From Pseudoips prasinana (lineage: Eukaryota; Arthropoda; Insecta; Lepidoptera; Nolidae), in assembly GCA_951640165.1 (NCBI GenBank), contig OX621250.1, forward strand, positions 14,099,501-14,163,500: a stretch of 64,000 nucleotides of DNA, in the 5' to 3' direction. The notes under the pieces are model-generated. The model did not search any database. It was not told the DNA's origin and saw nothing but the letters and a program-made list of their open reading frames with translations. Of this stretch, positions 31,447 through 41,390 are shown in pieces; within the stretch, counting starts at the first letter, position 1; every line of letters starts with the position of its first letter. Both the position numbers and the translations under genes were made by a program.

Positions 31447-31556
31447 TTATGTCGTGCTTTCAGAGCTTTCATGGGTGTGATTTGTGTCGGTTAAGTCACA
31501 CGGGACACGCGCGATAATCTCCCTTTACATATTATGGTAGATAATCGCCCAAGAAA

Positions 31557-31672
31557 TTGTGAGGGCCGCTAGAAGCCGCTGGATGCAGATAGCGTAAGAC
31601 CGACAAATGTGGAGAGATGGGGGAGGCCTTTGTCTAACAGTGAACATCTTTCAGCTGACGTGCTGTTGTTGA
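31557..31672 (+). repeat. RTE LINE C-terminus and 3' tail fragment
   Basis: gccgctggatgcagatagcg, acaaatgtggagagatgggg, gaggcctttgtctaacagtg, cagctgacgtgctgttgttg. Parallels 4355-4450 (CWMRIAQDR.LWR..GEAF). Confidence 0.75.
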
Positions 31673-31924
31673 TGATGGCTTAACATCATGTACGAAAAAG
31701 GTCAATTTCGTAGAAGTTTCCTATAAAAAGCAGACCACTATAAGCAAGTTGTAATAATACACATGTTCATCCCATTTTATATTAGGTACGGAAGATTCTT
31801 TTGATTCGTTGCACATAGCAATTTACTACCATTACTTCCTCTCGCCCCGTCCTTGGAGCCTATTCGGTCTTTTATTTAACAATAATATTTCGAGTGACTA
31901 TAACAAATGTTTGGTTCGTAATAA
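31673..31924. other. No recognised feature
   Basis: Unassigned sequence. Confidence 0.45.
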
Positions 31925-32178
31925 TAAATAAATATCTTCGGACAATAAAAAAACTGCCATTTTAGACTCTACTATGGCAACAAGACAACTAATCAAAATT
32001 TGCTTGTTGCCTTGATATCTTTCTAAAGAGATACAGACGAAAACTAAAAGTCTTCAAAGAGAGTACTACAACAAATAAACGTATTCATCACACAAAGATT
32101 TGTGCTGGGTAGGGCTCGCATCAACGACCTCCGGCTGAGCAGTCAGGGTCACTGACCACTGGTCCGACAGGCCAGTTA
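31925..32178 (-). repeat. SINE-C, minus
   Basis: Decayed tail tcttcggacaataaaaaaac. Body attcatcacacaaagatttg, B box tagggctcgcatcaacgacc, head gcagtcagggtcactgacca. Confidence 0.7.
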
Positions 32179-32263
32179 ATAAATAAGAACAAAACCATAA
32201 TTCTCTGGTAATAATTTACTTAAATATTAAAAACATTTTATTTTCTTTTAAATTTTTTTTTAT

Positions 32264-32514
32264 AAATAAATATCTGGGGACAATGTCACACAGATCATCC
32301 TAGCCCCAAACTAAGCAAAGCTTGTACTATGGGTGCCAGGTGACGATAAACATACTTATATAGATAAATAAATACTTATAAACACAGAAAACATCCATGA
32401 CTCAGAAACAAATATTCGTGCTCATCACACAAATATTTGCACTTACCGGGATTCGAACCCAGAACCACCAGCTTCGTAGGCAGGATCACTACCAACTAGG
32501 CTACGGTGACCGTC
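32264..32514 (-). repeat. SINE-A, full length, minus
   Basis: Tail ggacaatgtcacacagatca, B box gggattcgaacccag, head ggctacggtgaccgtc. Confidence 0.85.
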
Positions 32515-33234
32515 TACTTAACTAACAAAAATATCAACGCTGCACCACTCCATACGAAGTTGATTTCACACAGCAGCAATTTACATAATCGCAGTCCATC
32601 CAGTATTCTCTATGAATGAGCTACCCCGCAACCAGCGTTACAAGGTTGTATTGTAATAATATTTGTAATAAATTCCAACAAACTTCTCTACACTTCCGAT
32701 GGGACTGACGAAGTTCCCAGATGTGGTTTCTCCAAGAGGCTATAGCATGAAGTCCTATAAAAACGATTAAATACATACATTTATCTATGTAGGGCAGGGC
32801 AACACCAGTCATATTCAAGATGTTTAAAGTTTCCATAGGCTACAATTCATAATAATAATATCCTGGGACATTATTGAATATAAGAACATATGTATGTTTG
32901 TTAGCTTATCTATGTAATAATAAAAAAACCTTATCCTTGTACGCGGTGTGACCACATAATATGCAATAGACTGGTAATTATTAACGTGTCAAATGAACAT
33001 AACGGTAAAAAAAATATTGGGAAACTACTATTTTTAATTGTGCATACATCCTTAATTTGCATGTTTCTATAAATGATTTGTGGATTATGTTTACAACGTT
33101 CTAATTTACTTAATTAATTAGCACGTTAATTATGCAGTAGGATGCTATATGTTACAATAAAGAATACTGGTACTGAGTGAAACTTCACAGGAATGATATG
33201 TATATATATAAATAAAGCATATACTACGTATATG
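32515..33234. other. Spacer with a SINE tail scrap and a weak exon-like frame
   Basis: 32621-32836 minus has a 71-codon frame (METLNILNMTG...) with an acceptor-like ttaatcgtttttatag inside, but no recognisable domain. About 32850-32872 is a SINE tail scrap (aatatcctgggacattatt). The rest is AT-rich. Confidence 0.35.
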
Positions 33235-33480
33235 ACGGGCCTATTGGCGTGGTTGGTAGTTATGCTGCCTTTCACGCCGCAGGTCGTGGGTTCGATTCCC
33301 ACCCGGGACAGATATTTGTGTGCATGAACATGTCTGTTTGTCCTCAGTCCGGGTGTAATTATCTAAATAAGTAAGTATTTATAAAAAAAAGTAGTATATC
33401 AGTTATCTGGTTTCCATAGTACAACCTTTGCTAAGTTTGGGATCAGATGGCCGTGTGTAAATAATGTCCCAGAGTATTAT
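33235..33480 (+). repeat. SINE-B, full length
   Basis: Head gacgggcctattggcgtggt, B box gggttcgattccc, body tgtgcatgaacatgtctgtt, tail ctaagtttgggatcagatgg. Confidence 0.85.
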
Positions 33481-33522
33481 TATATGTATATGATAAATTA
33501 AATTTTAATATAAGTGATATAC

Positions 33523-33745
33523 ATTTTTGAGCGTCTCCATGATTTGGATGATTTGGGAGAAGGCTTAACGTGTTACCGAATCGTGGAGAAGCTCAAAAAT
33601 ACTAATTCAGAGTGCCGGCACGCATCTATAGTCTGTCGGTATCGGTTTTAGTCGTTTGACAACATTCGTTAAGTCATGTCAAAGGTCTACTGGACAACTT
33701 GAACAACTCTGTCACTAAGGTAACCGTTGCCCATACTATAAAGTT
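33523..33745 (+). repeat. SINE-E, degenerate
   Basis: gcgtctccatgatttggatg, gtcggtatcggttttagtcg, gtcatgtcaaaggtctactg, cttgaacaactctgtcacta. The 5S-like head is mostly lost. Confidence 0.6.
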
Positions 33746-33954
33746 AGTTAAATTGCCTACGCCCGTGAGCCGGATTGAGTAAGAAGTATAATAGTTGACT
33801 CGCCATTATCTTGTTATCAAGGAAGTAGCCTTTGCTAAGATTATAGCTAGTTATTGTGATCTTTGACCACTATTCTTCCTATTATGTTTCAGTACATTAA
33901 CTCTACAGGGTTATACGTAATTATTATGCGCCGTTCAAATTTTTATTACTTAGA

Positions 33955-34200
33955 TATTCAATAAATCAAAAGCAATTTATTCGCATAGATCTTAAAAAGC
34001 GCTTCTGTGTTTCAAAACATTAATTGTGGTTTTACAAATTAACTAAATACATATATTTCATAATAGGTTACACATATTTGTGATAGTAATGGTTTATTTA
34101 ATTTCTTGAACTTATTGTCCAAATATTTATTTAAGTTATTATTAAAAAATTTACGAGGTCACATAAAATGTAAATTTAGATCTGCAAGACATTTGCTGCT
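33955..34200 (-). repeat. Possible older 'LNWAV' repeat copy
   Basis: ttattcgcatagatcttaaa, aaagcgcttctgtg, ggttacacatatttg and tagtaatggt follow the order of the 3' UTR of copies 1-3, with strong divergence. Confidence 0.35.
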
Positions 34201-34587
34201 TGCAAATATTGAGATAAGTGTAGTTAGGCAGATGTATATACTGTTACATTGATTTCAAACTGACATGTGTTTTTCTGGTGATTACTCTTCTGTGGCCTAT
34301 CCGATTTTCAAGAATTCAGATATATGCACTCACGAGTATGGTCGCTCACCACTGAGTCTAATTTGAAGTAGATCGGTTCTGACTTTCAGGAGGAATACGA
34401 TTAGCAACGAACGACATAAGTCGAAAAACATGAACAACACGAGATTTTTTTCAGGTCTGTTCGTTATCGCATAGAAGCGGTCGACGATCGCGATTTTCCA
34501 AACAAACATGAAAAAATTACAATGATCAAAGGTATTGGCACTATAATTTTAGATATTACTGTCGGAAGTCTATCTATAATAATAGTA
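34201..34587. other. No recognised feature
   Basis: Unassigned sequence. Confidence 0.45.
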
Positions 34588-34747
34588 TAATATCTAGGGG
34601 ACAATGTCACACAGATCATCCTAGCCCCAAACTAAGCAAAGCTTGTACTATGGGTACAAGGCTACGATATACATACTTATATAGATAGATAAATACTTAA
34701 ATACATAGAAAACATCCATGACTCAGAAACAAATATTCGTGCTCATC
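34588..34747 (-). repeat. SINE-A, head missing, minus
   Basis: Tail gggacaatgtcacacagatc and body to caaatattcgtgctcatcag, where it stops. The tRNA-like head is absent. Confidence 0.8.
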
Positions 34748-34805
34748 AGATCTATGGAGAGTACCTACATGTGATGCTGAAAGTAATAAGCATATTCCTT
34801 TCATA

Positions 34806-34862
34806 AACTACTCATCATGATGTCAATCGAATAACGTCCACTGCTTGACAAAGGCCTCCGTG
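34806..34862 (-). repeat. RTE 3' tail scrap
   Basis: catcatgatgtcaatcgaat, aacgtccactgcttgacaaa, ggcctccgtgat. Confidence 0.6.
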
Positions 34863-35992
34863 ATCTATTCGATTGTAAACAATAAATCTAGATGATGAAC
34901 ACTCATTCCGTAAAACGCTACATATTAAAAAGATTACATTACATATAAGTAGTGTTAGATCACAATTTAAGAAATGGCTAATCCTTAAACACTATTATAA
35001 TTTAAAAAGACTAAATTTAAATATTATGATGTGTTATAAGTTTTAAAATATTTGCATATGATTTGGATTTCTTTGCATTTGAGTGCATTCTATTATTTGT
35101 ATTAAGTAATATTAGTTTATTTCTCTGGCATGTAATACAAATAATACTTAATCCAAAAGAATTACTATTCTACAGACCAAGTTTTCTTTTATAGTCATTA
35201 AAACTCAATTAACGTATGGTAATTATTATAATGACAGGATTGTTATCGCGAGGCTATCATGATCAATAAGTTATATATTTATTTGGCAATGATTATGTAA
35301 ATTGATAACAGGAACACATCACTATACTTCGCTACGCTCGACTAACTATTGTTGCATCAATATCAATGACAGGTGTCAAATAATAGGAAATTACGAAATA
35401 GCAAGAACGTATATTTTAACATCAGATACCAACCTGTCATTAATAGAGAAGTAATAATAAAAATAATCTTTGCAAAAGCGGTTATTTCTAGCATTTTATG
35501 TACTATAGATTCTTATTTAGATTTTTTCTTTCATTTTCCCGTTCGGGAGCTTTGGTACGCACGTCTTTCGGATCCGCCAGCGGCAAGTATTTACGATTAT
35601 TAGTTTTCTTTCAACGTTTTCTTCTTTCTGGCTACCATCTATTTCTTGTTTGAATTTCATTTAGGACATTTTGTTTTTTTAAAGCGGCTGTAACTAATAC
35701 TAAAACTATATTATTCACACTACAATCCTTATCTTCTATTGTTTAAAATTGAATTTATTTTAGTTAGTGGCGTCGCAACGCGTGCATGATACTACGAGTA
35801 TCTTATAAAATAGAAAATCAATTACATAGCTATTTAGTTTAGTAAAAAAAATATAATTTCCCCGGGACTTGCCTGGTCCTCACTGCTCAGTGCATTTCAT
35901 CTAGTGTTGCAGTGGTGGGTAAGAAAGTCCCATTAAAAATGAAACCCCCACCATCTGTGGTTAAACACATTATATCTCAAGACCAATGAGGG
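34863..35992. other. AT-rich stretch, nothing firmly recognised
   Basis: A weak inverted repeat around 35091-35156 (ttatttgtattaagtaat / acaaataatacttaat). A less AT-rich patch lies at 35530-35590 with a short minus frame (RKYLPLADPKDVRTKAPE) of unknown origin. Confidence 0.4.
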
Positions 35993-36051
35993 AGTATTTG
36001 TATTCTGTTATAGACTTCATAGAGCTCAGTCTATAACAGAATACAAATACT
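35993..36051. repeat. Perfect 23 bp inverted repeat, 13 nt loop
   Basis: agtatttgtattctgttata then gac (35993-36015) is exactly reverse-complemented at 36029-36051. No flanking element is recognised. Confidence 0.85.
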
Positions 36052-36395
36052 AAACTCAATATATATATATTAAACTCAATATTTAGAAATAAAATTGGGA
36101 TTCGTCCGGCGAGATTTCAATTATGAGGTTAGGTTAGAAGAGAATTAAAGAACTTTTAAAATATTTAATCTAAAGATGAATATTTCGAGTCGATAGCTCG
36201 GAAGAAGATCAAGAATAACAATACATACATGACGATGTCTAATAGTGTAGGTACCTTAACCTACTGTCACAGAGAAAGTTTTCCTAATGGGAGGCAAATG
36301 TTCTCAAACATACCGTATAACAAAACTAGGTGTAATGTTTACGAAATATGATCTACCCAACAAAATGCATATATATGTCACAATACTTATATATC
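36052..36395. other. No recognised feature
   Basis: AT-rich spacer, with a short tandem repeat of taaactcaatat at 36051-36082. Confidence 0.45.
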
Positions 36396-36604
36396 TCACG
36401 GGGTCGAAAGTGATTGGCGAAGTTATGCACCTAGGCACGGGCTCCGTCTTTTAATGGGAGACCGACAAAGTGGTTTAATTGCTTCGAAAGACACGTTAAG
36501 CTGTCGGTCCCAATTATTATCGTTTGACAACAGTCGTGTAGCCATGTCAGTAGCCTAGTGGGCAGATTGAACAACTCTTACACAAAGCACTGCCCATACG
36601 ATAA
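36396..36604 (+). repeat. SINE-E, shortened
   Basis: ggggtcgaaagtgattggcg, aagttatgcacctaggcacg, agctgtcggtcccaattatt, gccatgtcagtagcctagtg, attgaacaactcttacac. The centre (tctccgtgcttcgg) is partly deleted. Confidence 0.7.
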
Positions 36605-37149
36605 AAAAAGAAAAAAATTATAATACCAAAATAAAGCGTTACGTTTTTTTCATAGTAGTCTATAGTATATGGCCTCACTAGTTTATATTGAACTAAAACT
36701 CTTTTTAACCTCTCCTTTTGTCTTCGTGTGAACTCTTTCCATTTCACAAGCTTTTATTTTTTCTTCATTCCTTCAACTTTTTTATTTACTTTTAGTGGCA
36801 GATGGAAAATAACGAGGAATGGATGGGTGATTTTTTTTTAATTAAAGCATATGAAACAGTGGCTACCCAGTCAATAAAGCTGAAATTAATTAGACTCACG
36901 CTTAGTCTGACGCACTACAGCGCAAATATAATTATTGTTTAAAGGACAGCTGAAAAAATACTGTGATTTAACATATAAAGACTACAGTAGTTATTGTATT
37001 AGCTGTGCTGTAAACAATAAATTTACTCTGTAGAGCGTCAGCCAATGATGAAAGAATATATTAACACATCAAAAGCTAGTTGGGAGTTACTTCAATTAAA
37101 TTATAATAATACAAATAAGTCAATAAGTCCTTAAGTAGTCTCCTAAAGT
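36605..37149. other. No recognised feature
   Basis: AT-rich spacer. Confidence 0.5.
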
Positions 37150-37575
37150 AATAAGTCCTTGGACATTATTCACATACAGCCATCTGATCCCATTTATAGT
37201 AGTAGTTAGTTATTTTTTTGTTATAAGATAAATAGATGCTGTACAGAGACTCGATCCTACAGTCAAACCGACTACACGGTTTTGTGGGACATATTATTAT
37301 GTACAAACTTTTGAAAATATATTTGTAAAGATAAATAAAAAAAAAAAAAAAAAGAAAACTAAACATTGCTTGTACTATGGAAACCAGATAACTGATATAC
37401 TACATATACTACTTTTCTTTTGTAAATACATACTTATAAAGATACAAGACTTAGCACAAACAGACATGTTCCTGCATTCAAATATCAGTCCTGGGTGGGA
37501 AATAGTGGGAATCGGACTCACGATCTGCGGCGTGAAAGCAAGTATTTACCAATCACGCCAAACGGCCCGCCAAAA
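37150..37575 (-). repeat. SINE-B, minus, interrupted
   Basis: Tail gtccttggacattattcaca, gccatctgatccca. The rest follows after an insertion: gcttgtactatggaaaccag, cagtcctgggtgggaaatag, tcacgatctgcggcgtgaaa, cacgccaaacggcccgcc. Confidence 0.75.
37196..37357 (+). mobile_element. Unclassified poly(A)-ended insertion in SINE-B
   Basis: Interrupts the SINE tail and ends in aagataaat followed by about 16 A. The interior (gagactcgatcctacagtca, accgactacacggttttgtg) matches nothing else here. The A tail implies retroposition on plus. Confidence 0.5.
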
Positions 37576-37621
37576 TTGATCGTCTGATCTAGTATTAAAA
37601 TGGTTCCTTCCTTGTTTACTC

Positions 37622-37692
37622 ATCATCAACATCCTATCAGCCGAAAGACGTCCACAGCTGGACAAAGGCCTCCCCCAAGGATCTCCACAGTA
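37622..37692 (-). repeat. RTE 3' tail fragment
   Basis: catcatcaacatcctatcag, ccgaaagacgtccacagctg, gacaaaggcctcccccaagg, atctccacag. Confidence 0.75.
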
Positions 37693-37730
37693 GCTTCTTT
37701 ACTCATAAATGTTTAAATTGACGGTCACCG

Positions 37731-37977
37731 TAGCCTAATTGGTAGTGCCCCTGCCTACGAAGTTGGTGGTCCTGGGTTCGAATCCCGGTAAGTGCAAATA
37801 TTTGTGTGATGAGCACGAATATTTGTTTCTGAGTCATGGATGTTTTCTATGTATATAAGTATTTATCTATCTATATAAGTATGTATATCGTCGCCTGGTA
37901 CCCATAGTACAAGTTTTGCTTAGTTTGGGGCTAGGATGATCTGTGTGACATTGTCCCTAGATATTAACCCTAGATAT
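37731..37977 (+). repeat. SINE-A, full length
   Basis: Head acggtcaccgtagcctaatt, B box gggttcgaatcccgg, tail gcttagtttggggctaggat, end ttgtccctagatatta. Confidence 0.87.
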
Positions 37978-38574
37978 TAAATAATGTAGGCGAAATAGAC
38001 GAAACAGTCGAGGATATACAGTAGATTTTGTTATACGGTATACTATGCCAAAATCGCAGTTAGCTAGTTAATGTCCAATGTCCACGTCTTAGGTGATATT
38101 AAAATCTCATTAAATTCGTGGTCATTGACAGTTTTTGTGTCACTTTGAGGTTAATGACCGTAGCTGGATGAGTACGAGGAGATGCGTTTTTCTCGGTGTC
38201 AGAGGTGAGCAAACCGCAGTTCAAAGTATATGAGACATTTAAACTTAACCTTTGTAAGTATCTTACTGTTATTTTATTGCTATTATTATAATAATGCTAC
38301 TGTTGACAGTCTTTGATTAATATTCGGGTGTTAAGATGTAGTTTTAATACCTATAGAGCTGAATAAATACTTCAGTATGTATGTATATGCAAATGTATTT
38401 TTTGTCGGCATCAAGGAACTTCTAATGCTTATGTATGAGACGTGTAAACTTGAACTTTATGAGACTCTTATCCAACTGCTATTATTATAATAACCACTGT
38501 ATAGATAACCAAAAAATGTAGTTTTTGTAGGCATCAACTACCGGAAACTACCACTCAATACTTAGAAGATATTT

Positions 38575-38868
38575 ATACTTATAAATTTTCTTAATATTAT
38601 CCAATTGTTAAAATTATAATATGTTTTTGATATTAATTCTTGTGAATTTTCTTAATATTATCCAATTGTTAAAATTATAATATGTTTTTGATATTTATAC
38701 TTGTGAATTTTCTTAATATTATCCAATTGTTAAAATTATAATATGTTTTTGATATTTATACTTGTGAATTTTCTTAATATTATCCAATTGTTAAAATTAT
38801 AATATGTTTTTGATATTAACTCTTGTGAATTTTCTTAATATTATCCTATTGCTATAATTATAATAAGA
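38575..38868. repeat. 61 bp minisatellite, ~4.8 copies
   Basis: Unit: gtgaattttcttaatattat, ccaattgttaaaattataat, atgtttttgatatttatact. Starts are spaced exactly 61 bp. Units 1-4 are nearly identical and the fifth decays (cctattgctataatt). It lies inside the larger array. Confidence 0.92.
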
Positions 38869-38872
38869 GGTG

Positions 38873-39078
38873 GCACGTGTGGCGCAACGGCTAAGACAGT
38901 CGCCTCGGCGCGGATTCGAGTCCCGCGCCGGACAACAATTTTTGTGTGACCCATAAGTAGTTGTACTGAGTCTGGGTGTAATTGTCCATGAATAAAGTCC
39001 GTCTATTATATGTTTGTAAAAATCCCTCGACACAGTGAATAGATTCCCTAGTGCGGCCAGTGTCTTTAAAAGAAACAT
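38873..39078 (+). repeat. SINE-D, full length
   Basis: Head ggcacgtgtggcgcaacggc, taagacagtcgcc, B box ggattcgagtcccgcgcc. Body gtgtgacccataagtagttg, tctattatatgtttgtaaaa, atagattccctagtgcgg. Confidence 0.85.
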
Positions 39079-39175
39079 ATTATTAAGATGTGACTATTAT
39101 ATACTACATAAACATACGAATGTATCTTATGTAGGTATTGGCGAACTATAAGTAAGTAAATGCATGCGTAAATAT

Positions 39176-39502
39176 CCGGGGACATTATTTACAGACGGCC
39201 ATCCCCACAATAAGCAGAGCTTGTAATACACAGGAGCACTTTCTATTCCATCACTCTCATGATCCGATGGGACGCCTAGCGAAACGACCGGAAAGAGGTC
39301 AGGTACAGGCCCAACGGCTTTACGTGCTCTCTTAGGCACGGGGGTGTAATAGGTACCTCCAACTCCCAGTCTTCGGGCTGATGCTGAGAAATTTTTCTTT
39401 TTACAGAATAGTCCCAAAATCACATTTGACCCGACCCGGGATTTGAACCCAGGACCTCGTTTTCTGCGGGTGAACACGCTACCGCTAGACCAACGAGGCA
39501 GT
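39176..39502 (-). repeat. SINE-F, full length, minus
   Basis: Tail ccggggacattatttacaga. Body cgatgggacgcctagcgaaa, cgtgctctcttaggcacggg. B box gggatttgaacccagg, head cgctaccgctagaccaacga. The body is unlike A-D but the 3' tail is shared. Confidence 0.8.
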
Positions 39503-39514
39503 CAGGTTTAAGAG

Positions 39515-39706
39515 TTTGTACTATGAAAACCAATTAACTGATATACCTACTACTTTTCTTTTGTAAATACATACTTATATAGATAATTACACCCAGACTC
39601 GGGACAAACAGACATGTTCATGCACACAAATATCTGCCCTGGGTGGGAATTGAACCCATGACCGGCGTGTAAAGCAAGCTTTTACCAACCACGCCAACAG
39701 GCCCGT
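39515..39706 (-). repeat. SINE-B, tail truncated, minus
   Basis: gtttgtactatgaaaaccaa, acttatatagataattacac, gggtgggaattgaacccatg, cacgccaacaggcccgtc. Confidence 0.8.
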
Positions 39707-39934
39707 CAATATATTACTTATCATATTTCTATTATTATAATACGGCTAGTCTTGAAGATATTCCTTGTTAATAACATCGGACATTAAGATGTAGTTATTA
39801 ATACCTTAATAGATGAATTAGTACTTCGGTACATGTAAAATTATATAATACTTCGTACTTCGCCTTTTGTCGGCATCAGCGAAGTACGAAGCAAAACATT
39901 ATGAGATTTATAAACTTGACTCTTTTTTTTTCTG

Positions 39935-40620
39935 GGGCAATATTCACACACGGCGAACTGATCTCACGCTACGTCCTACGTAGGCGGTTCAAAGCGAACG
40001 CGATTATTATGAAGCGGTGACACGCGAAGTCAATGCGATGCGGTGCGACGCGGTTGCGGTGTCCTACGTGCACGCGAATCATTTAGCGAAGCCGCGGTGG
40101 CGGCTGCGCGACCTACGTAGGCGGTTCAAAGCGAACGCGATTATGAAGCGGTGACACGCGAATTCAATGCGATGCGGTGCGAAGCCGCAACCGCCTACGT
40201 AGGACGTAGCGTCACGCAGGACGTCGCGTCAAACTAAGCAGAGCTTGTACTATGGAAACCAGATAACTGATATACTACATACATATACTACTTTTCTGTA
40301 GTAAAATATGTATTTACTACAGAAAAGTAATCAATATACAAAATCGATATGTAGTGTTCATTCCGCTAATTGTCAGTTTAATCAAGCCGGGATGCAATTT
40401 GCACCGCCCTCATACAACTACAGAAAAGTAGTTTAGTAGTAGTTTTTTTATATGTATATGAATGTACATATATAGATAATAACACCCAGACTCATCACAA
40501 ACAGACATGTTCATGCACACAAATATCTGTCCTGGTCGGAAATCGAACCCACGACCGTGAAAAGCGTGCGGCGTGAAAAGCAAATATCTACCATTTACGT
40601 CAACCGGCTTAATTGATATT
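39935..40620 (-). repeat. SINE-B, minus, interrupted by a GC-rich MITE and a body expansion
   Basis: Tail tctggggcaatattcacaca, then the MITE, then aaactaagcagagcttgtac. An expansion with two copies of ctacagaaaagta follows, then acacccagactcatcacaaa, B box ggaaatcgaacccacg and a head with gtgaaaagcgtgcgg. Confidence 0.65.
39967..40228. mobile_element. GC-rich palindromic MITE with an internal duplication
   Basis: Left end cgctacgtcctacgtaggcg and right end cgcctacgtaggacgtagcg. Inside, a block of about 80 bp (ggttcaaagcgaacgcgatt, gaagcggtgacacgcgaa, tcaatgcgatgcggtgcga) is present twice in direct orientation. TCA flanks are consistent with a 3 bp target duplication, but the right border is ambiguous by 17 bp. 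Confidence 0.7.
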
Positions 40621-41149
40621 AAAATAATAAAAAAGGCTACTTGTTGATGAAATTTTATGACTTTCTTTTGATTTGAAGATGTATCTATAGTTTCAGACAT
40701 GATTGTGTGGTTCGATAGACTCAAAAATGTATTTTGTTGCAATCAGCAAACTGCTAATGATTATTGCTATATTAAACTCCATATTTCTTCTTTTATTATA
40801 AACTCAATGCTATTACAACAATAATGATCGTTGTAAAGATCATTATTATAAGAATAGAGTCTCAATGTATTTTATTTTAAAATATTGTAATTTTATTGCA
40901 GATGTAGTTATAAATACTTACTTCTAGCGATGTATAGGTACTTTAGTAAATGCAAAAGTCTTATTTGTCGGTATCAGAAACTTACGACTCAATGCTTATG
41001 AATACTTATGATATATTTAAACTTGGAAGTCATTTATAGTTTTCCTGGACGAATCTTGGCTTGCGCGGCCAACCTCCGTTAATAACGTCTTGGCATTACA
41101 TATTACAGAGCAGGAGTTTATATAAATATAATATAAAAACAATTAAAAC

Positions 41150-41390
41150 AAGGACAATTAACACAGCGCCATCAGACCCCAAACTAGGCAGAGCCTGTAC
41201 TATGGCAAGCAGAAAATTGATAAACATACTTATATATTACTAAACATACGTATTAAGGAAAAATTACGCCCAGGCACAAGAGATAAATCGTCTTCATCAC
41301 ACAAGGATTTGTCCCGAGTGGGAATCGAACCCACGACCTCAGGCTTAAGCTTAGCAGTCAGGGGCACTAACCCCTAGACAAGCAGGCCAA
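41150..41390 (-). repeat. SINE-C, near full length, minus
   Basis: Tail gcgccatcagaccccaaact, aggcagagcctgtactatgg. Body cttcatcacacaaggatttg, B box gggaatcgaacccac, head gcagtcaggggcactaaccc. Confidence 0.8.

Larger units (their letters stand above)
38220..41040. repeat. Degenerate tandem array, ~200-250 bp units, split by insertions
   Basis: The same ordered blocks recur in four places: attattataata; aagatgtagttttaatacc or variants; agtacttcggtacatgtaaa or variants; ttttgtcggcatca; tatgagatttataaacttga or variants. The four stretches are about 38222-38440, 38435-38580, 39707-39935 and 40775-41040. SINEs and a MITE occupy the gaps. No coding content is recognised. The unit's identity is unknown. 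Confidence 0.55.

Noticed and set aside
31230..31472. Alanine/arginine-rich protein on minus
   Set aside because: Lies inside a GC-rich TTA-flanked MITE; openness comes from GC content.
32621..32836. Host exon candidate METLNILNMTG... on minus
   Set aside because: An ATG and an acceptor-like site exist, but no domain, no donor and no partner exon; too weak to call.
35530..35590. Exon-like minus frame (RKYLPLADPKDVRTKAPE)
   Set aside because: About 37 codons between stops, no splice signals that agree with it, and no family recognised.
38220..41040. CRISPR-like array
   Set aside because: Repeats are long, degenerate and interrupted by SINEs; eukaryotic context, no regular spacers.
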